Positions 16,335-23,501 of a DNA stretch of 26,366 bases are shown piece after piece. The stretch spans positions 1 through 26,366 of the forward strand of contig CAZBUK010000050.1 in the NCBI GenBank assembly GCA_964495085.1, written 5' to 3'. Within the stretch, counting starts at the first letter, position 1, and each line of letters opens with the position of its first letter. The DNA comes from CAZBUK01 sp964495085. Lineage in GTDB: Bacteria; Bacteroidota; Ignavibacteria; T3Sed10-11. Below the pieces are notes generated by a model, which was not told where the DNA came from, ran no database searches, and saw only the letters and a program-made list of their open reading frames with translations. A program made the translations under genes and the position numbers.

Positions 16335-16718
16335 GTGTTGCGAAAATTTTATTCGTCCAAGATCCATCATGCCCGGATTACACAGGCCGATCTTCACTAT
16401 GAAGGAAGTCTGACGGTCGACGAGGATATCCTCGACGCGGCCGGCATCGCCGTCTTCGAGCAGGTGCAGGTGGTGAACGTAAATAACGGCGCCCGGTTTG
16501 AAACCTATACGATCCCCGGCAAACGGGGATCGAGGGTCATCTGCCTGAACGGGCCGGCGGCAAGGCTCGGAAGCGTCGGCGATAAGATCATTATCATCGC
16601 CTATGCATTGTTGCAGGAAGCTGAAATAACGGATCACAAACCGAAAGTCGTATTGCTCGATGAGGATAACACGATTAAAGACGTGATTGTCGGACAAAGT
16701 ATGGAGATACAGGAGTAA
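16335..16718 (+). CDS. panD: Aspartate 1-decarboxylase proenzyme
   Basis: Makes beta-alanine from L-aspartate for PanC. The 127-residue pyruvoyl-dependent enzyme self-cleaves between Gly24 and Ser25 (YEGS), at exactly the family position; Thr57 and Tyr58, used in processing and catalysis, are also in register. This agreement supports the GTG start at 16335, giving the usual MLR N-terminus, over the following TTG. No strong ribosome-binding site is visible. The TAA shares one base with the ATG of the uridylyltransferase gene (TAATG), so translation of the two is linked. Maturation may require PanM/PanZ in enterobacteria only; none is expected here. Confidence 0.96.
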   Translation: MLRKFYSSKIHHARITQADLHYEGSLTVDEDILDAAGIAVFEQVQVVNVNNGARFETYTIPGKRGSRVICLNGPAARLGSVGDKIIIIAYALLQEAEITDHKPKVVLLDEDNTIKDVIVGQSMEIQE

Positions 16719-17518
16719 TGAATCGAACCCGCCCGGAGGATCGGCTCGCAACGATCATCATGGCCGCCGGCCAGGGAAAACGGATGAAGAATCCCGAGAA
16801 GGCGAAAGTGCTCTATGAAGTCGGCGGTAAACCGATGATCGGGCACGTCGTGGATCTCGCCTACGCTTGCGGCGCTTCCCCGGTCGTCGCGGTCATAGGT
16901 TATCAGAGGGAATCGGTGATCCGGTATCTCGGGCGTTTCGACGGGAATCTCGTTATCGCGGTTCAGGACCCGCAGCTCGGAACCGGACATGCGGTGATGC
17001 AGGCCGAAAGTCCGCTTCAGAATTACCGCGGAGACGTATTAGTGCTTTCGGGCGACGTACCGCTGTTAAGGAAAGAGACAATTCAGGAGCTTCTCGGACT
17101 TCACCGGGCATCGAATGCCTCAGCCACGGTCCTGACTGCGGACCTGGACGATCCGACGGGATACGGCAGGATCATCAGGCGAACCGACGGCTCGGTCGAG
17201 AAGATCATCGAGCACCGCGACGCTTCGGAGGCCGAGCGTGAAGTACGTGAGATAAATTCGGGGATTTACCTGTTCCGGAACCGCGACCTGTTTGAAGCAT
17301 TGGCGAACATTAAACCGGAGAACTCGCAGAAAGAATATTATTTGACCGACGTATTTGCACTCTTCCGTGCTTCCGATAAAGTCATTTCAGCGCGAAAAAC
17401 ACCCGATCGGGATGAGATAAACGGTGTGAATACGATGGAACAACTTGAAGCAATGAACCGTCTATACGCCGAAAGGACAAGCGTGGATCGCATTTCCCGC
17501 GATGCGCGAACTACTTGA
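16718..17518 (+). CDS. GlmU-type nucleotidyltransferase, N-terminal domain only
   Basis: A 266-residue sugar-1-phosphate uridylyltransferase, probably making UDP-GlcNAc from GlcNAc-1-phosphate and UTP. The nucleotide loop is MAAGQGKRM (15-23), with Lys30 in KAKVL. QLGTGHAV, LSGDVPL, PTGYGRI, EINSGIY, EYYLTD and GVNT follow in the order seen in the GlmU pyrophosphorylase domain. Full-length GlmU has about 450 residues; the left-handed beta-helix acetyltransferase domain is absent, and no sequence resembling its hexapeptide repeats follows the stop. Acetylation of GlcN-1-phosphate would therefore need a separate protein, or the substrate may be a different sugar phosphate. The start overlaps the panD stop. 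The final codons overlap the -35 box of the next gene. Confidence 0.88.
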   Translation: MNRTRPEDRLATIIMAAGQGKRMKNPEKAKVLYEVGGKPMIGHVVDLAYACGASPVVAVIGYQRESVIRYLGRFDGNLVIAVQDPQLGTGHAVMQAESPLQNYRGDVLVLSGDVPLLRKETIQELLGLHRASNASATVLTADLDDPTGYGRIIRRTDGSVEKIIEHRDASEAEREVREINSGIYLFRNRDLFEALANIKPENSQKEYYLTDVFALFRASDKVISARKTPDRDEINGVNTMEQLEAMNRLYAERTSVDRISRDARTT

Positions 17519-17542
17519 CTTTTCGGATTGTTATGGGTATTA
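17515..17542 (+). promoter_or_regulatory. Sigma70-like promoter for the 17610 gene
   Basis: TTGACT (17515-17520) and TATTAT (17537-17542) are separated by 16 bases; each matches the classical consensus at five of six positions. The start site would fall near 17549, giving a leader of about 60 bases before the ATG at 17610. The -35 box includes the stop codon of the upstream uridylyltransferase gene. Confidence 0.65.
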
Positions 17543-17609
17543 TATTGGTGATTTTCTGTTATTTCATAGGTTTTTTTGTCTGTATCAATTTTTTGGAAGT
17601 GAGGGAATT

Positions 17610-18098
17610 ATGAAGCGAATATCGGTTATATTCGGCATTGCGTGCATCCTGACACTCCTCCTGGCGATCGACTCGGACGCCCAGTTCAGGGATCAGCAGA
17701 CCGGAACGCCCCGGGTTGCGGATGCGATCGTTACCAGCGATTCACCCTCCTTCTTCAGCTTCTTTAGTCCCGAAAATTTCAGAATGCGGCATTCCTACAC
17801 AATGTCGTATATGACCGGCGGGGGACAGGGTATGGCGGTCGGTATGTACACGAACTCCATGTTCTACAAGCTGGCCGACCCGCTCAACGTTCAGCTCGAT
17901 GTCAGTCTGATGCATTCTCCGTACAACAGCTTCAACAGAAATATGGAGGATAATTCGAATCTGTTTATCTCGCGGGCTGAGATCAATTATCAGCCGTCGG
18001 AACACTTCAGAATTCAGCTTCAGTACCGGCAGATCCCGTACACCGACTATTTCGGATATTACGGTTCGAGATATTACCAGCCGTGGTACCGGTACTGA
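17610..18098 (+). CDS. Small secreted Tyr-rich protein of unknown function
   Basis: A 162-residue exported protein with a clear signal peptide (MKRISVIFGIACILTLLLAI, cleavage near DSDA-QF). I choose the ATG at 17610, not an upstream in-frame ATG at 17502, because it begins the signal peptide, follows GGAAGTGAGGGA and lies downstream of the promoter. The mature part has a Ser/Phe segment (SPSFFSFFSPENF), a Gly-rich MSYMTGGGQGMAVGMY stretch and two amphipathic strands (LNVQLDVSLMH, FRIQLQYRQI). It ends in a Tyr-rich tail, YYGSRYYQPWYRY. It resembles small outer-membrane-associated hypothetical proteins of FCB bacteria, but I cannot assign a function. It is transcribed on its own: promoter before it, strong terminator after it. 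Confidence 0.75.
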   Translation: MKRISVIFGIACILTLLLAIDSDAQFRDQQTGTPRVADAIVTSDSPSFFSFFSPENFRMRHSYTMSYMTGGGQGMAVGMYTNSMFYKLADPLNVQLDVSLMHSPYNSFNRNMEDNSNLFISRAEINYQPSEHFRIQLQYRQIPYTDYFGYYGSRYYQPWYRY

Positions 18099-18137
18099 GA
18101 TCGATGTACAGCGGTTCAGAGAGACGGATTTTAACCG

Positions 18138-18180
18138 ACCGGATATGCCTTCGCGCGAAGGGATATCCGGTTTTTTTATT
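18138..18180 (+). terminator. Strong Rho-independent terminator
   Basis: ACCGGATAT (18138-18146) pairs with ATATCCGGT. Inside it, CCTTCG pairs with CGAAGG, leaving one G-G mismatch and a minimal loop. The stem is followed directly by TTTTTTTATT. It ends the transcript of the small secreted protein gene and isolates the LytR_C-rsfS-argS group. Confidence 0.93.
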
Positions 18181-18197
18181 GCTGCTCCACACGAGGA

Positions 18198-18665
18198 ATG
18201 AAGACACAGGATAATCGAATCATCAGCGCCGCACGATTCCGAACCCATCTTATAAATACCGGTATAGTTCTCCTGATTGCGACAGCGGTATTTCTCTCCT
18301 ATTCTCTCATCATGCGCACCACGATCCGTCCTCCCGTCGATCCGGTTAAGGATGAATCCGCCGCGGGCGAGGTCATTCAGGTAGACGTGCTGAACGGCTG
18401 CGGCGTTGCCGGCGTCGCTACGAAGTTTACCCAGTATCTGCGCTCCCGGGGATACGATGTCGTGGAGATGGGGAATTACAGAAGTTTCGACGTGCCGGAG
18501 TCGATGGTGATCGACCGGACGGGAAATATCGAACATGCGAAGAAGGTCGCTTATGCGCTCGGCATAAAAGACGTGAATGTCATTCAACAGATCAACCTCG
18601 ATTATTTTCTTGATGTGACCATCGTCATCGGGAGGGATTATGAAAGCCTCCGGCCGATGAATTGA
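18198..18665 (+). CDS. Membrane-anchored LytR C-terminal-domain protein
   Basis: A 155-residue protein with one N-terminal transmembrane helix (about residues 18-39), a short linker and a LytR_C domain (about 60-148). The domain has the family pattern VDVLNGCGVAGVATKF, RGYDVVEMGNY, AKKVAYALGI and DVTIVIGRDY. In Gram-positives LytR_C follows the LCP ligase domain; here it stands alone, anchored with the domain in the periplasm. Its molecular role is not known. It lies right after a strong terminator and 12 bases before rsfS, so it starts a transcript leading into rsfS and perhaps argS. The ATG follows CGAGGA. Confidence 0.87.
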   Translation: MKTQDNRIISAARFRTHLINTGIVLLIATAVFLSYSLIMRTTIRPPVDPVKDESAAGEVIQVDVLNGCGVAGVATKFTQYLRSRGYDVVEMGNYRSFDVPESMVIDRTGNIEHAKKVAYALGIKDVNVIQQINLDYFLDVTIVIGRDYESLRPMN

Positions 18666-18677
18666 AAGGAAGGATAC

Positions 18678-19046
18678 TTGACCACAAAACAGCTTGCAGG
18701 AAAAGCCGCCGGGCTTTGTCTCTCGGTCAAAGCTCACGACATCATAATCATGAACGTTAAGAAGATTACAACCGTTGCGGATTACTTCGTAATCTGTTCC
18801 GGGGACTCGGAGGTTCAGGTCAAAGCCGTCGCCGATAAGGTGAAGGAAGGGCTGGCCGCGAGCGGTTACAAGGCCTGGCACGACGAGGGATACAAGAACC
18901 GCTCATGGATATTGCTCGATTATGTCGACGTTGTCGTGCATATTTTTCACCGCGATGCGCGCCTGTTCTATAATCTTGAGAAACTCTGGGCCGATGCGCG
19001 GATCGAGCGGGTGAGGGATAAGCCTTCCGCCAGGAAGGCGGAATAA
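18678..19046 (+). CDS. rsfS: Ribosomal silencing factor RsfS
   Basis: A 122-residue protein that binds uL14 on the 50S subunit and prevents subunit joining when nutrients are low. The family core is clear: ADYFVICSGDSEVQVKAVAD, a helix, WILLDYVDVVVHIF, then RLFYNLEKLWADA. The length is standard. The start is TTG at 18678, preceded by AAGGAAGG at good spacing; there is no in-frame ATG before the conserved core. It is grouped with a LytR_C protein and argS; such neighbours are common in FCB genomes, though the logic is unclear. Confidence 0.95.
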   Translation: MTTKQLAGKAAGLCLSVKAHDIIIMNVKKITTVADYFVICSGDSEVQVKAVADKVKEGLAASGYKAWHDEGYKNRSWILLDYVDVVVHIFHRDARLFYNLEKLWADARIERVRDKPSARKAE

Positions 19047-19121
19047 GTTTCTGCACTCCGCCCGCCCCGTCGGCGGGATGGTATAGAGGAAATTGAGAAA
19101 AATATTTAATCAGATCGCTCA

Positions 19122-20780
19122 ATGAAAAGTTATATCGCTTCTTTAGTCGAAAGCGCGGTACGCGAGCTGGGCTATTCGATGCCCGATGCCGTCCGGTACG
19201 ATTATCCAAAGGTCGCGGAGCATGGCGACCTGTCGACCAACATCGCACTGCTCCTCACGCGCGAGCTGCAGAGAAAACCCCGGGAAATTGCAGAGACCAT
19301 CGCTGCACGGATCAGGAGAAACGACGAGGCGCTCCGCGATATCCGGATCGCGGGCCCGGGCTTTATCAACTTCTTCTTCAAAGACGAATATTACATCGGC
19401 AACCTCGGCGCCGTCATCGCAGCGGGGGAACGGTACGGACGTCTCGACACGCATTGGGGAAAGAAAGCCAACGTTGAATTCGTAAGCGCAAATCCCACCG
19501 GACCGCTGACCGTCGGACACGGAAGGAACGCGGTGCTCGGCGATACCATAGCGAATCTGCTCGAACGTATCGGTTATACGGTGGACCGCGAGTACTACTT
19601 CAACAATGCGGGGCGGCAGATGCGGGTGCTGGGAGACTCGGTCAGACGCCGGTACCTGGAGCTTTTGGGAGACGATGCCGGCTTCCCCGAAGACTATTAT
19701 CAGGGGGAATATATCCGGGATATCGCCCGATCGCTCTTCGAAAAATACGGAGACTCGCTACGGACCTCAGATGCCGAGGGAATATTCAAAGAGACTGCCG
19801 AACGGGAGATCTTCGGAGATATTCAGAAAACCTGCGGCCGGCTGGGGATACGGTTCGACAAGTTTTACAACGAGAAGTCCCTGTACGACGACGGATTCAT
19901 CGACGAGGTCGTGGGAATCTTACGCGAGCGGAAGCTTGCGTACGATCATGAAGGCGCTGTCTGGATCAAGACCTCGGAGCTCGGACTGGATCAGGACCGG
20001 GTCATCGTGAAGAGTACGGGCGAGCCGACGTACCGGCTTCCCGATATCGCCTACCATCGCGAAAAGATACGCCGCGGCTACGATCTGATGGTCGATATTC
20101 TCGGCGCCGATCATCATGCGACCTACCCGGACGTGCTCGCGGGTATCAGGGCGCTCGGTTACGACGACGGATCGGTGAAGGTCGTGCTCCATCAGTTCGT
20201 CACGGTCGTGCGCGACGGGGAGATTGTGAAGATGTCGACCCGTAAGGCCAATTACATCACGCTCGACGAGCTGATCGACGAAGCCGGGCCTGATGTGGTG
20301 CGGTTTTTCTTCCTGATGCGGAGTCCGCAGAGCCATCTGAATTTCGATCTGAATCTGGCCAAGCAGGAGACCGAGGAGAATCCGGTGTACTACCTGCAGT
20401 ATGCGCATGCAAGGATCGCTTCGATTCTGCGATTCGCCGCAACTTCGTCGCATGAATTCGGATGGGACTATGCGGAGGGGGACGAGCTGGCGTGCGAGCA
20501 TACCGGGTTGCTGACCGGGTCCGAGGAGATAGGGCTGGCGAAAATTCTCGAACAATTTCCGGAGACCGTAGAAATGAGCGCGACGGCCTTTGAGCCGCAC
20601 CATATCGGCGCCTATCTTGCCGAGGTTGCGGCATTATTCCATAAGTTCTACCATGCGCACCGTATCATCACCACCGACCGCGAGCGTTCACTGGCACGGT
20701 TATCGCTTTGCCGCGGGACGAAGATCGTGTTGGCAAACGGACTCTCGGCATTAGGCATCGCCGCGCCGGAGAGGATGTAG
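19122..20780 (+). CDS. argS: Arginine--tRNA ligase
   Basis: Class Ia aminoacyl-tRNA synthetase charging tRNA-Arg. The 552 residues hold the N-terminal additional domain (1-110), SANPTGPLTVGHGRNAV (the HIGH-like ATP motif is VGHGR), the catalytic core with LGADHHATYPDVLAG, and KMSTRKAN (the KMSKS motif). The C-terminal DALR anticodon-binding domain has YYLQYAHARIASILR. Everything expected is present and the length is normal. The start ATG at 19122 lacks a strong ribosome-binding site. It closes the GC-richer housekeeping part of the window; after it the sequence becomes AT-rich and gene-poor for about 580 bases. Confidence 0.97.
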   Translation: MKSYIASLVESAVRELGYSMPDAVRYDYPKVAEHGDLSTNIALLLTRELQRKPREIAETIAARIRRNDEALRDIRIAGPGFINFFFKDEYYIGNLGAVIAAGERYGRLDTHWGKKANVEFVSANPTGPLTVGHGRNAVLGDTIANLLERIGYTVDREYYFNNAGRQMRVLGDSVRRRYLELLGDDAGFPEDYYQGEYIRDIARSLFEKYGDSLRTSDAEGIFKETAEREIFGDIQKTCGRLGIRFDKFYNEKSLYDDGFIDEVVGILRERKLAYDHEGAVWIKTSELGLDQDRVIVKSTGEPTYRLPDIAYHREKIRRGYDLMVDILGADHHATYPDVLAGIRALGYDDGSVKVVLHQFVTVVRDGEIVKMSTRKANYITLDELIDEAGPDVVRFFFLMRSPQSHLNFDLNLAKQETEENPVYYLQYAHARIASILRFAATSSHEFGWDYAEGDELACEHTGLLTGSEEIGLAKILEQFPETVEMSATAFEPHHIGAYLAEVAALFHKFYHAHRIITTDRERSLARLSLCRGTKIVLANGLSALGIAAPERM

Positions 20781-21118
20781 CATAGGGCGAACGAAGTACA
20801 GAAATCCCATTCCGCGTAGAGTATCCGATAATTCCGTTCTTTAATCCGCCTGATTTAAATTAATATATCGATTTCGGTTCCTCATAATTTCCAACAATTC
20901 TTTTTCATATTACACGAGGAGTATGGAAATTGCTGTTTTTTTGTTGATATGAGAGCCTGAGCCCGCCTAAATACGACGGTTATGTCCGATTTACGTTTGA
21001 TATTTGAAATACTTAATCATATCTTATTGCAGTATTCCGGTGTGAAGGAAAAGCATAATTTCTACTTCACAGATTTGATTTGTAAACAATCGTTTTGATT
21101 TCTATGGGGGATATCAGA
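20781..21118. other. AT-rich intergenic region, no assigned gene
   Basis: The 338 bases after argS hold no supported gene. There is a loose inverted repeat AATTTCC (20886-20892) / GGAAATT (20925-20931) followed by a T-rich stretch with seven consecutive T (TGCTGTTTTTTTG), which might work as a weak terminator for argS. A GAGGAG-like ribosome-binding site precedes an ATG at 20923, but that frame ends after nine codons. The sequence is conspicuously AT-richer than the preceding genes. Confidence 0.5.
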
Positions 21119-21358
21119 ATGAACGCACGCATTTCTCTCCCGAATAGTTTCTTTGTAGTCCGCCTATCATTCTTCATTGATGTATGCTCCCGTTTCACGC
21201 CCGATTATAAATCACTTTACGACATAACCTTTAGCCATCGCGATCTCATATCCCCTCTAGTTGAATCAGATGTTATAACTATGTATATGACAGCTCCGAT
21301 ACATGGAAGTGTCCCTATCCGGATTTGCTCCGAAACACATTTTGTAATGAAGAGGTGA
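21119..21358 (+). CDS. Hypothetical small protein, 79 residues (weak)
   Basis: An open frame from ATG 21119, preceded by GGGGGATATCAGA. This is similar to the ribosome-binding sites of glmS and the patatin gene, which is the main reason to list it. The product has no signal peptide, transmembrane helix or recognisable motif; its sequence (for example SRFTPDYKSLYDITF) does not suggest a fold to me. Its TGA is four bases before the ATG of the first propeller gene, so it could be a leader or translation-coupling ORF. It may equally be chance in a non-coding region. Confidence 0.25.
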   Translation: MNARISLPNSFFVVRLSFFIDVCSRFTPDYKSLYDITFSHRDLISPLVESDVITMYMTAPIHGSVPIRICSETHFVMKR

Positions 21359-21362
21359 TAAA

Positions 21363-23489
21363 ATGAAATCGAAATATAAATTGTTCATATATCAAGCTTT
21401 CATCCATTTATTCCTTGCGACATTCATTGCGTTTCCTCAGGAGGTAGAGTGGAAAAGACTCCCTTTTCCGACTTCTCCGGGGGGCTTAAAATCAATATAT
21501 ATCTCGTCACACGAGGATATATATCTTGCCAGCTCGGGAGGGATCTATATGTATGATCCGCAGAATCTGAAATGGAACATGCAAGGGGAACTTCGAGAAA
21601 CCGAACACTTGGTAATAAACGATACCGGAGATATGTTCGCATTAGGAAGTACCGGATTATACAGGAAATTAGCGGATGAGGCCGACTGGCAGCCACTTAT
21701 AATCGATCAAAACCAATCAATTTATCTCAGTTCGATAGTTTACGTTTCGGCGAATGATATACTTTTAGTGGCTTCGGGACTTGGCGTGTATAGGTCATCA
21801 GATAACGGTGATACCTGGGAAACAGCAAATCAAGGATTACCGCCGACCGCTCTTCACATCCAATATATCGCAGTTTCACCCGATGGAATAGTATATGTTA
21901 CACTTTATGATGGAATCCTGTATAGATCTTCCGATTTAGGCGATAATTGGGATATACTTTCATTGTCAGGAAGTTTTTTCCAGTTTATGACAATCACTTG
22001 CGACGGAGATATATATGTTGGTAATGATGGTTATATCTTCAGATCAAATGATCAGGGTGAATCCTGGACGATGAGCGCCGATAAAATTAATGTGATCGGT
22101 CGTTTTTCCGTAACCTCGATACATAATGATACGTTATATGCAGGGCTTTACTCCGGTCATATTTATGTCTCATATAACAATGGGATGAATTGGGAACTGG
22201 TTTCCATCGTGCCTGTGAATGAACGCTTAAATCAGGTAACAACAACGGTAGACGGCTCGCTGTTTATCGTATATGAGAATCAGATATATCGTACATCTCC
22301 TGATAGAACTCATTCAAACCGTGCCGATAGCGGCATTAGCAACCCTCATGTAACGGCCCTGGAGATCACCAACCAGGATATAGTTTTAGTTGGGACAAAA
22401 AGAGAGGGAGTATTCAAATACGATTATCAGAACGACGAATTTACTGAATTTAATTCAGGGCTGAATACGAAGGAGATCCGAAAATTATTTTTGCAATCAT
22501 CCGGCGCCGTAATCGCGCGTACGCCATCCCATACATTTTGCTCGGGCGATTTTTTCTCATGGCAGCAATGTAACGCTAAGTTTAAGGGGGATAACGTAGA
22601 TGGGTATGTGGAGATAGATTCTCAAGAGATCTATTTCTCAGGGGAATCTGGATTATACCGATCGTCGGACGGTGGGAGTACATGGAATTTAGTCGGAAAT
22701 CCCGGTGAAATACTCACATACGACGATCGGTTTCTTTATGTCTCGGCATTCCACGGTTTGTATAGATTTAATTTCCAGGATAGTACGACGGCATATATAT
22801 ATAGTTATCCCAAGTGGTCCGGCTTCACATCGCTTATTACTTTGTCAAACGGTTCTCTTATGGGTCATTATGTCAATCCTTACACTTCCAATATCTTTTG
22901 CTCGGTGAATTATGGAGATTCCTGGACTCACTGTAGTTTTGCACCCTATCCGTACACCTGTGATTTTGCACAGGATCCATTCGGTACTGTCTATGTGGGC
23001 TCGTCTGTCGGCATATTTCGAACAACCGATAACGGGTTGTCCTGGCAACCATTATACGACCAGAAGGCTCCGAACATTCTCGCTGTGTCGAATATTTTAT
23101 ACGATGCTCATCAGAATCGTTTATATTTAGGAACGTGGAACGGAATGTATGTGAGCAGTTCGCTTACAACTGTCGAAGACGAATCAACGGATATGGATGA
23201 TTTACTGCCGATCGACCATCATCTGTATCAGAATTTCCCCAACCCCTTCAACCCGACCACAGAGATTTCATTTTCAATTCCCGAGCAATCGGACGTGGTT
23301 CTTACGATTTACGATATCACAGGACGGGTAGTAAATACACTCGTAAATGAGTGGAAGGTAGCGGGCCGTCACTCAGTTACATGGGATGGATCAAACAAAT
23401 TTGGAAACAGAGTCGGCAGCGGAGTATACTTCTACCGGTTGCAGGCGGCTGGATTTGTGCAGACGAAACGCATGGTGGTGCTCAAGTAA
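21363..23489 (+). CDS. Secreted beta-propeller protein with C-terminal (T9SS-type) sorting domain
   Basis: A 708-residue exported protein. Residues 1-25 form a signal peptide (LFLATFIAFPQ). Residues 26-620 consist of about 14 propeller-type repeats of roughly 40 residues with BNR/Asp-box-like signatures such as GVYRSSDNGDTW, YRSSDGGSTW and IFRTTDNGLSW, as in sortilin/exo-sialidase-like propellers. Fourteen would fit two seven-bladed propellers. Residues 622-708 are the FCB sorting / FlgD-like domain: NFPNPFNPTTEISF, LTIYDITGRVVNTLV, GSGVYFYRL and terminal RMVVLK. This should direct export through the type IX route and surface attachment or release. The ligand is unknown, and no sialidase catalytic residues can be claimed. 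The ATG follows GAGGTG. Twelve bases separate it from the next, related gene. A 60-base sample (21781-21840) is 43% G+C against 68% for a glmS sample. Confidence 0.88.
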   Translation: MKSKYKLFIYQAFIHLFLATFIAFPQEVEWKRLPFPTSPGGLKSIYISSHEDIYLASSGGIYMYDPQNLKWNMQGELRETEHLVINDTGDMFALGSTGLYRKLADEADWQPLIIDQNQSIYLSSIVYVSANDILLVASGLGVYRSSDNGDTWETANQGLPPTALHIQYIAVSPDGIVYVTLYDGILYRSSDLGDNWDILSLSGSFFQFMTITCDGDIYVGNDGYIFRSNDQGESWTMSADKINVIGRFSVTSIHNDTLYAGLYSGHIYVSYNNGMNWELVSIVPVNERLNQVTTTVDGSLFIVYENQIYRTSPDRTHSNRADSGISNPHVTALEITNQDIVLVGTKREGVFKYDYQNDEFTEFNSGLNTKEIRKLFLQSSGAVIARTPSHTFCSGDFFSWQQCNAKFKGDNVDGYVEIDSQEIYFSGESGLYRSSDGGSTWNLVGNPGEILTYDDRFLYVSAFHGLYRFNFQDSTTAYIYSYPKWSGFTSLITLSNGSLMGHYVNPYTSNIFCSVNYGDSWTHCSFAPYPYTCDFAQDPFGTVYVGSSVGIFRTTDNGLSWQPLYDQKAPNILAVSNILYDAHQNRLYLGTWNGMYVSSSLTTVEDESTDMDDLLPIDHHLYQNFPNPFNPTTEISFSIPEQSDVVLTIYDITGRVVNTLVNEWKVAGRHSVTWDGSNKFGNRVGSGVYFYRLQAAGFVQTKRMVVLK

Positions 23490-23501
23490 GGGTGTCCGAA
23501 T

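Noticed and set aside
17502..17609. N-terminal extension of the small secreted protein
   Set aside because: It would overlap the upstream gene and the promoter and would bury the signal peptide internally; ATG 17610 with GGAAGTGAGGGA fits better.
17742..18881. Leftward 379-codon open frame
   Set aside because: It lies antisense to three supported features including a strong terminator hairpin, and its translation is low-complexity without motifs.
20923..20952. Nine-codon ORF with a GAGGAG-like ribosome-binding site
   Set aside because: Too short to support from sequence alone and lies in a T-rich possible terminator region.
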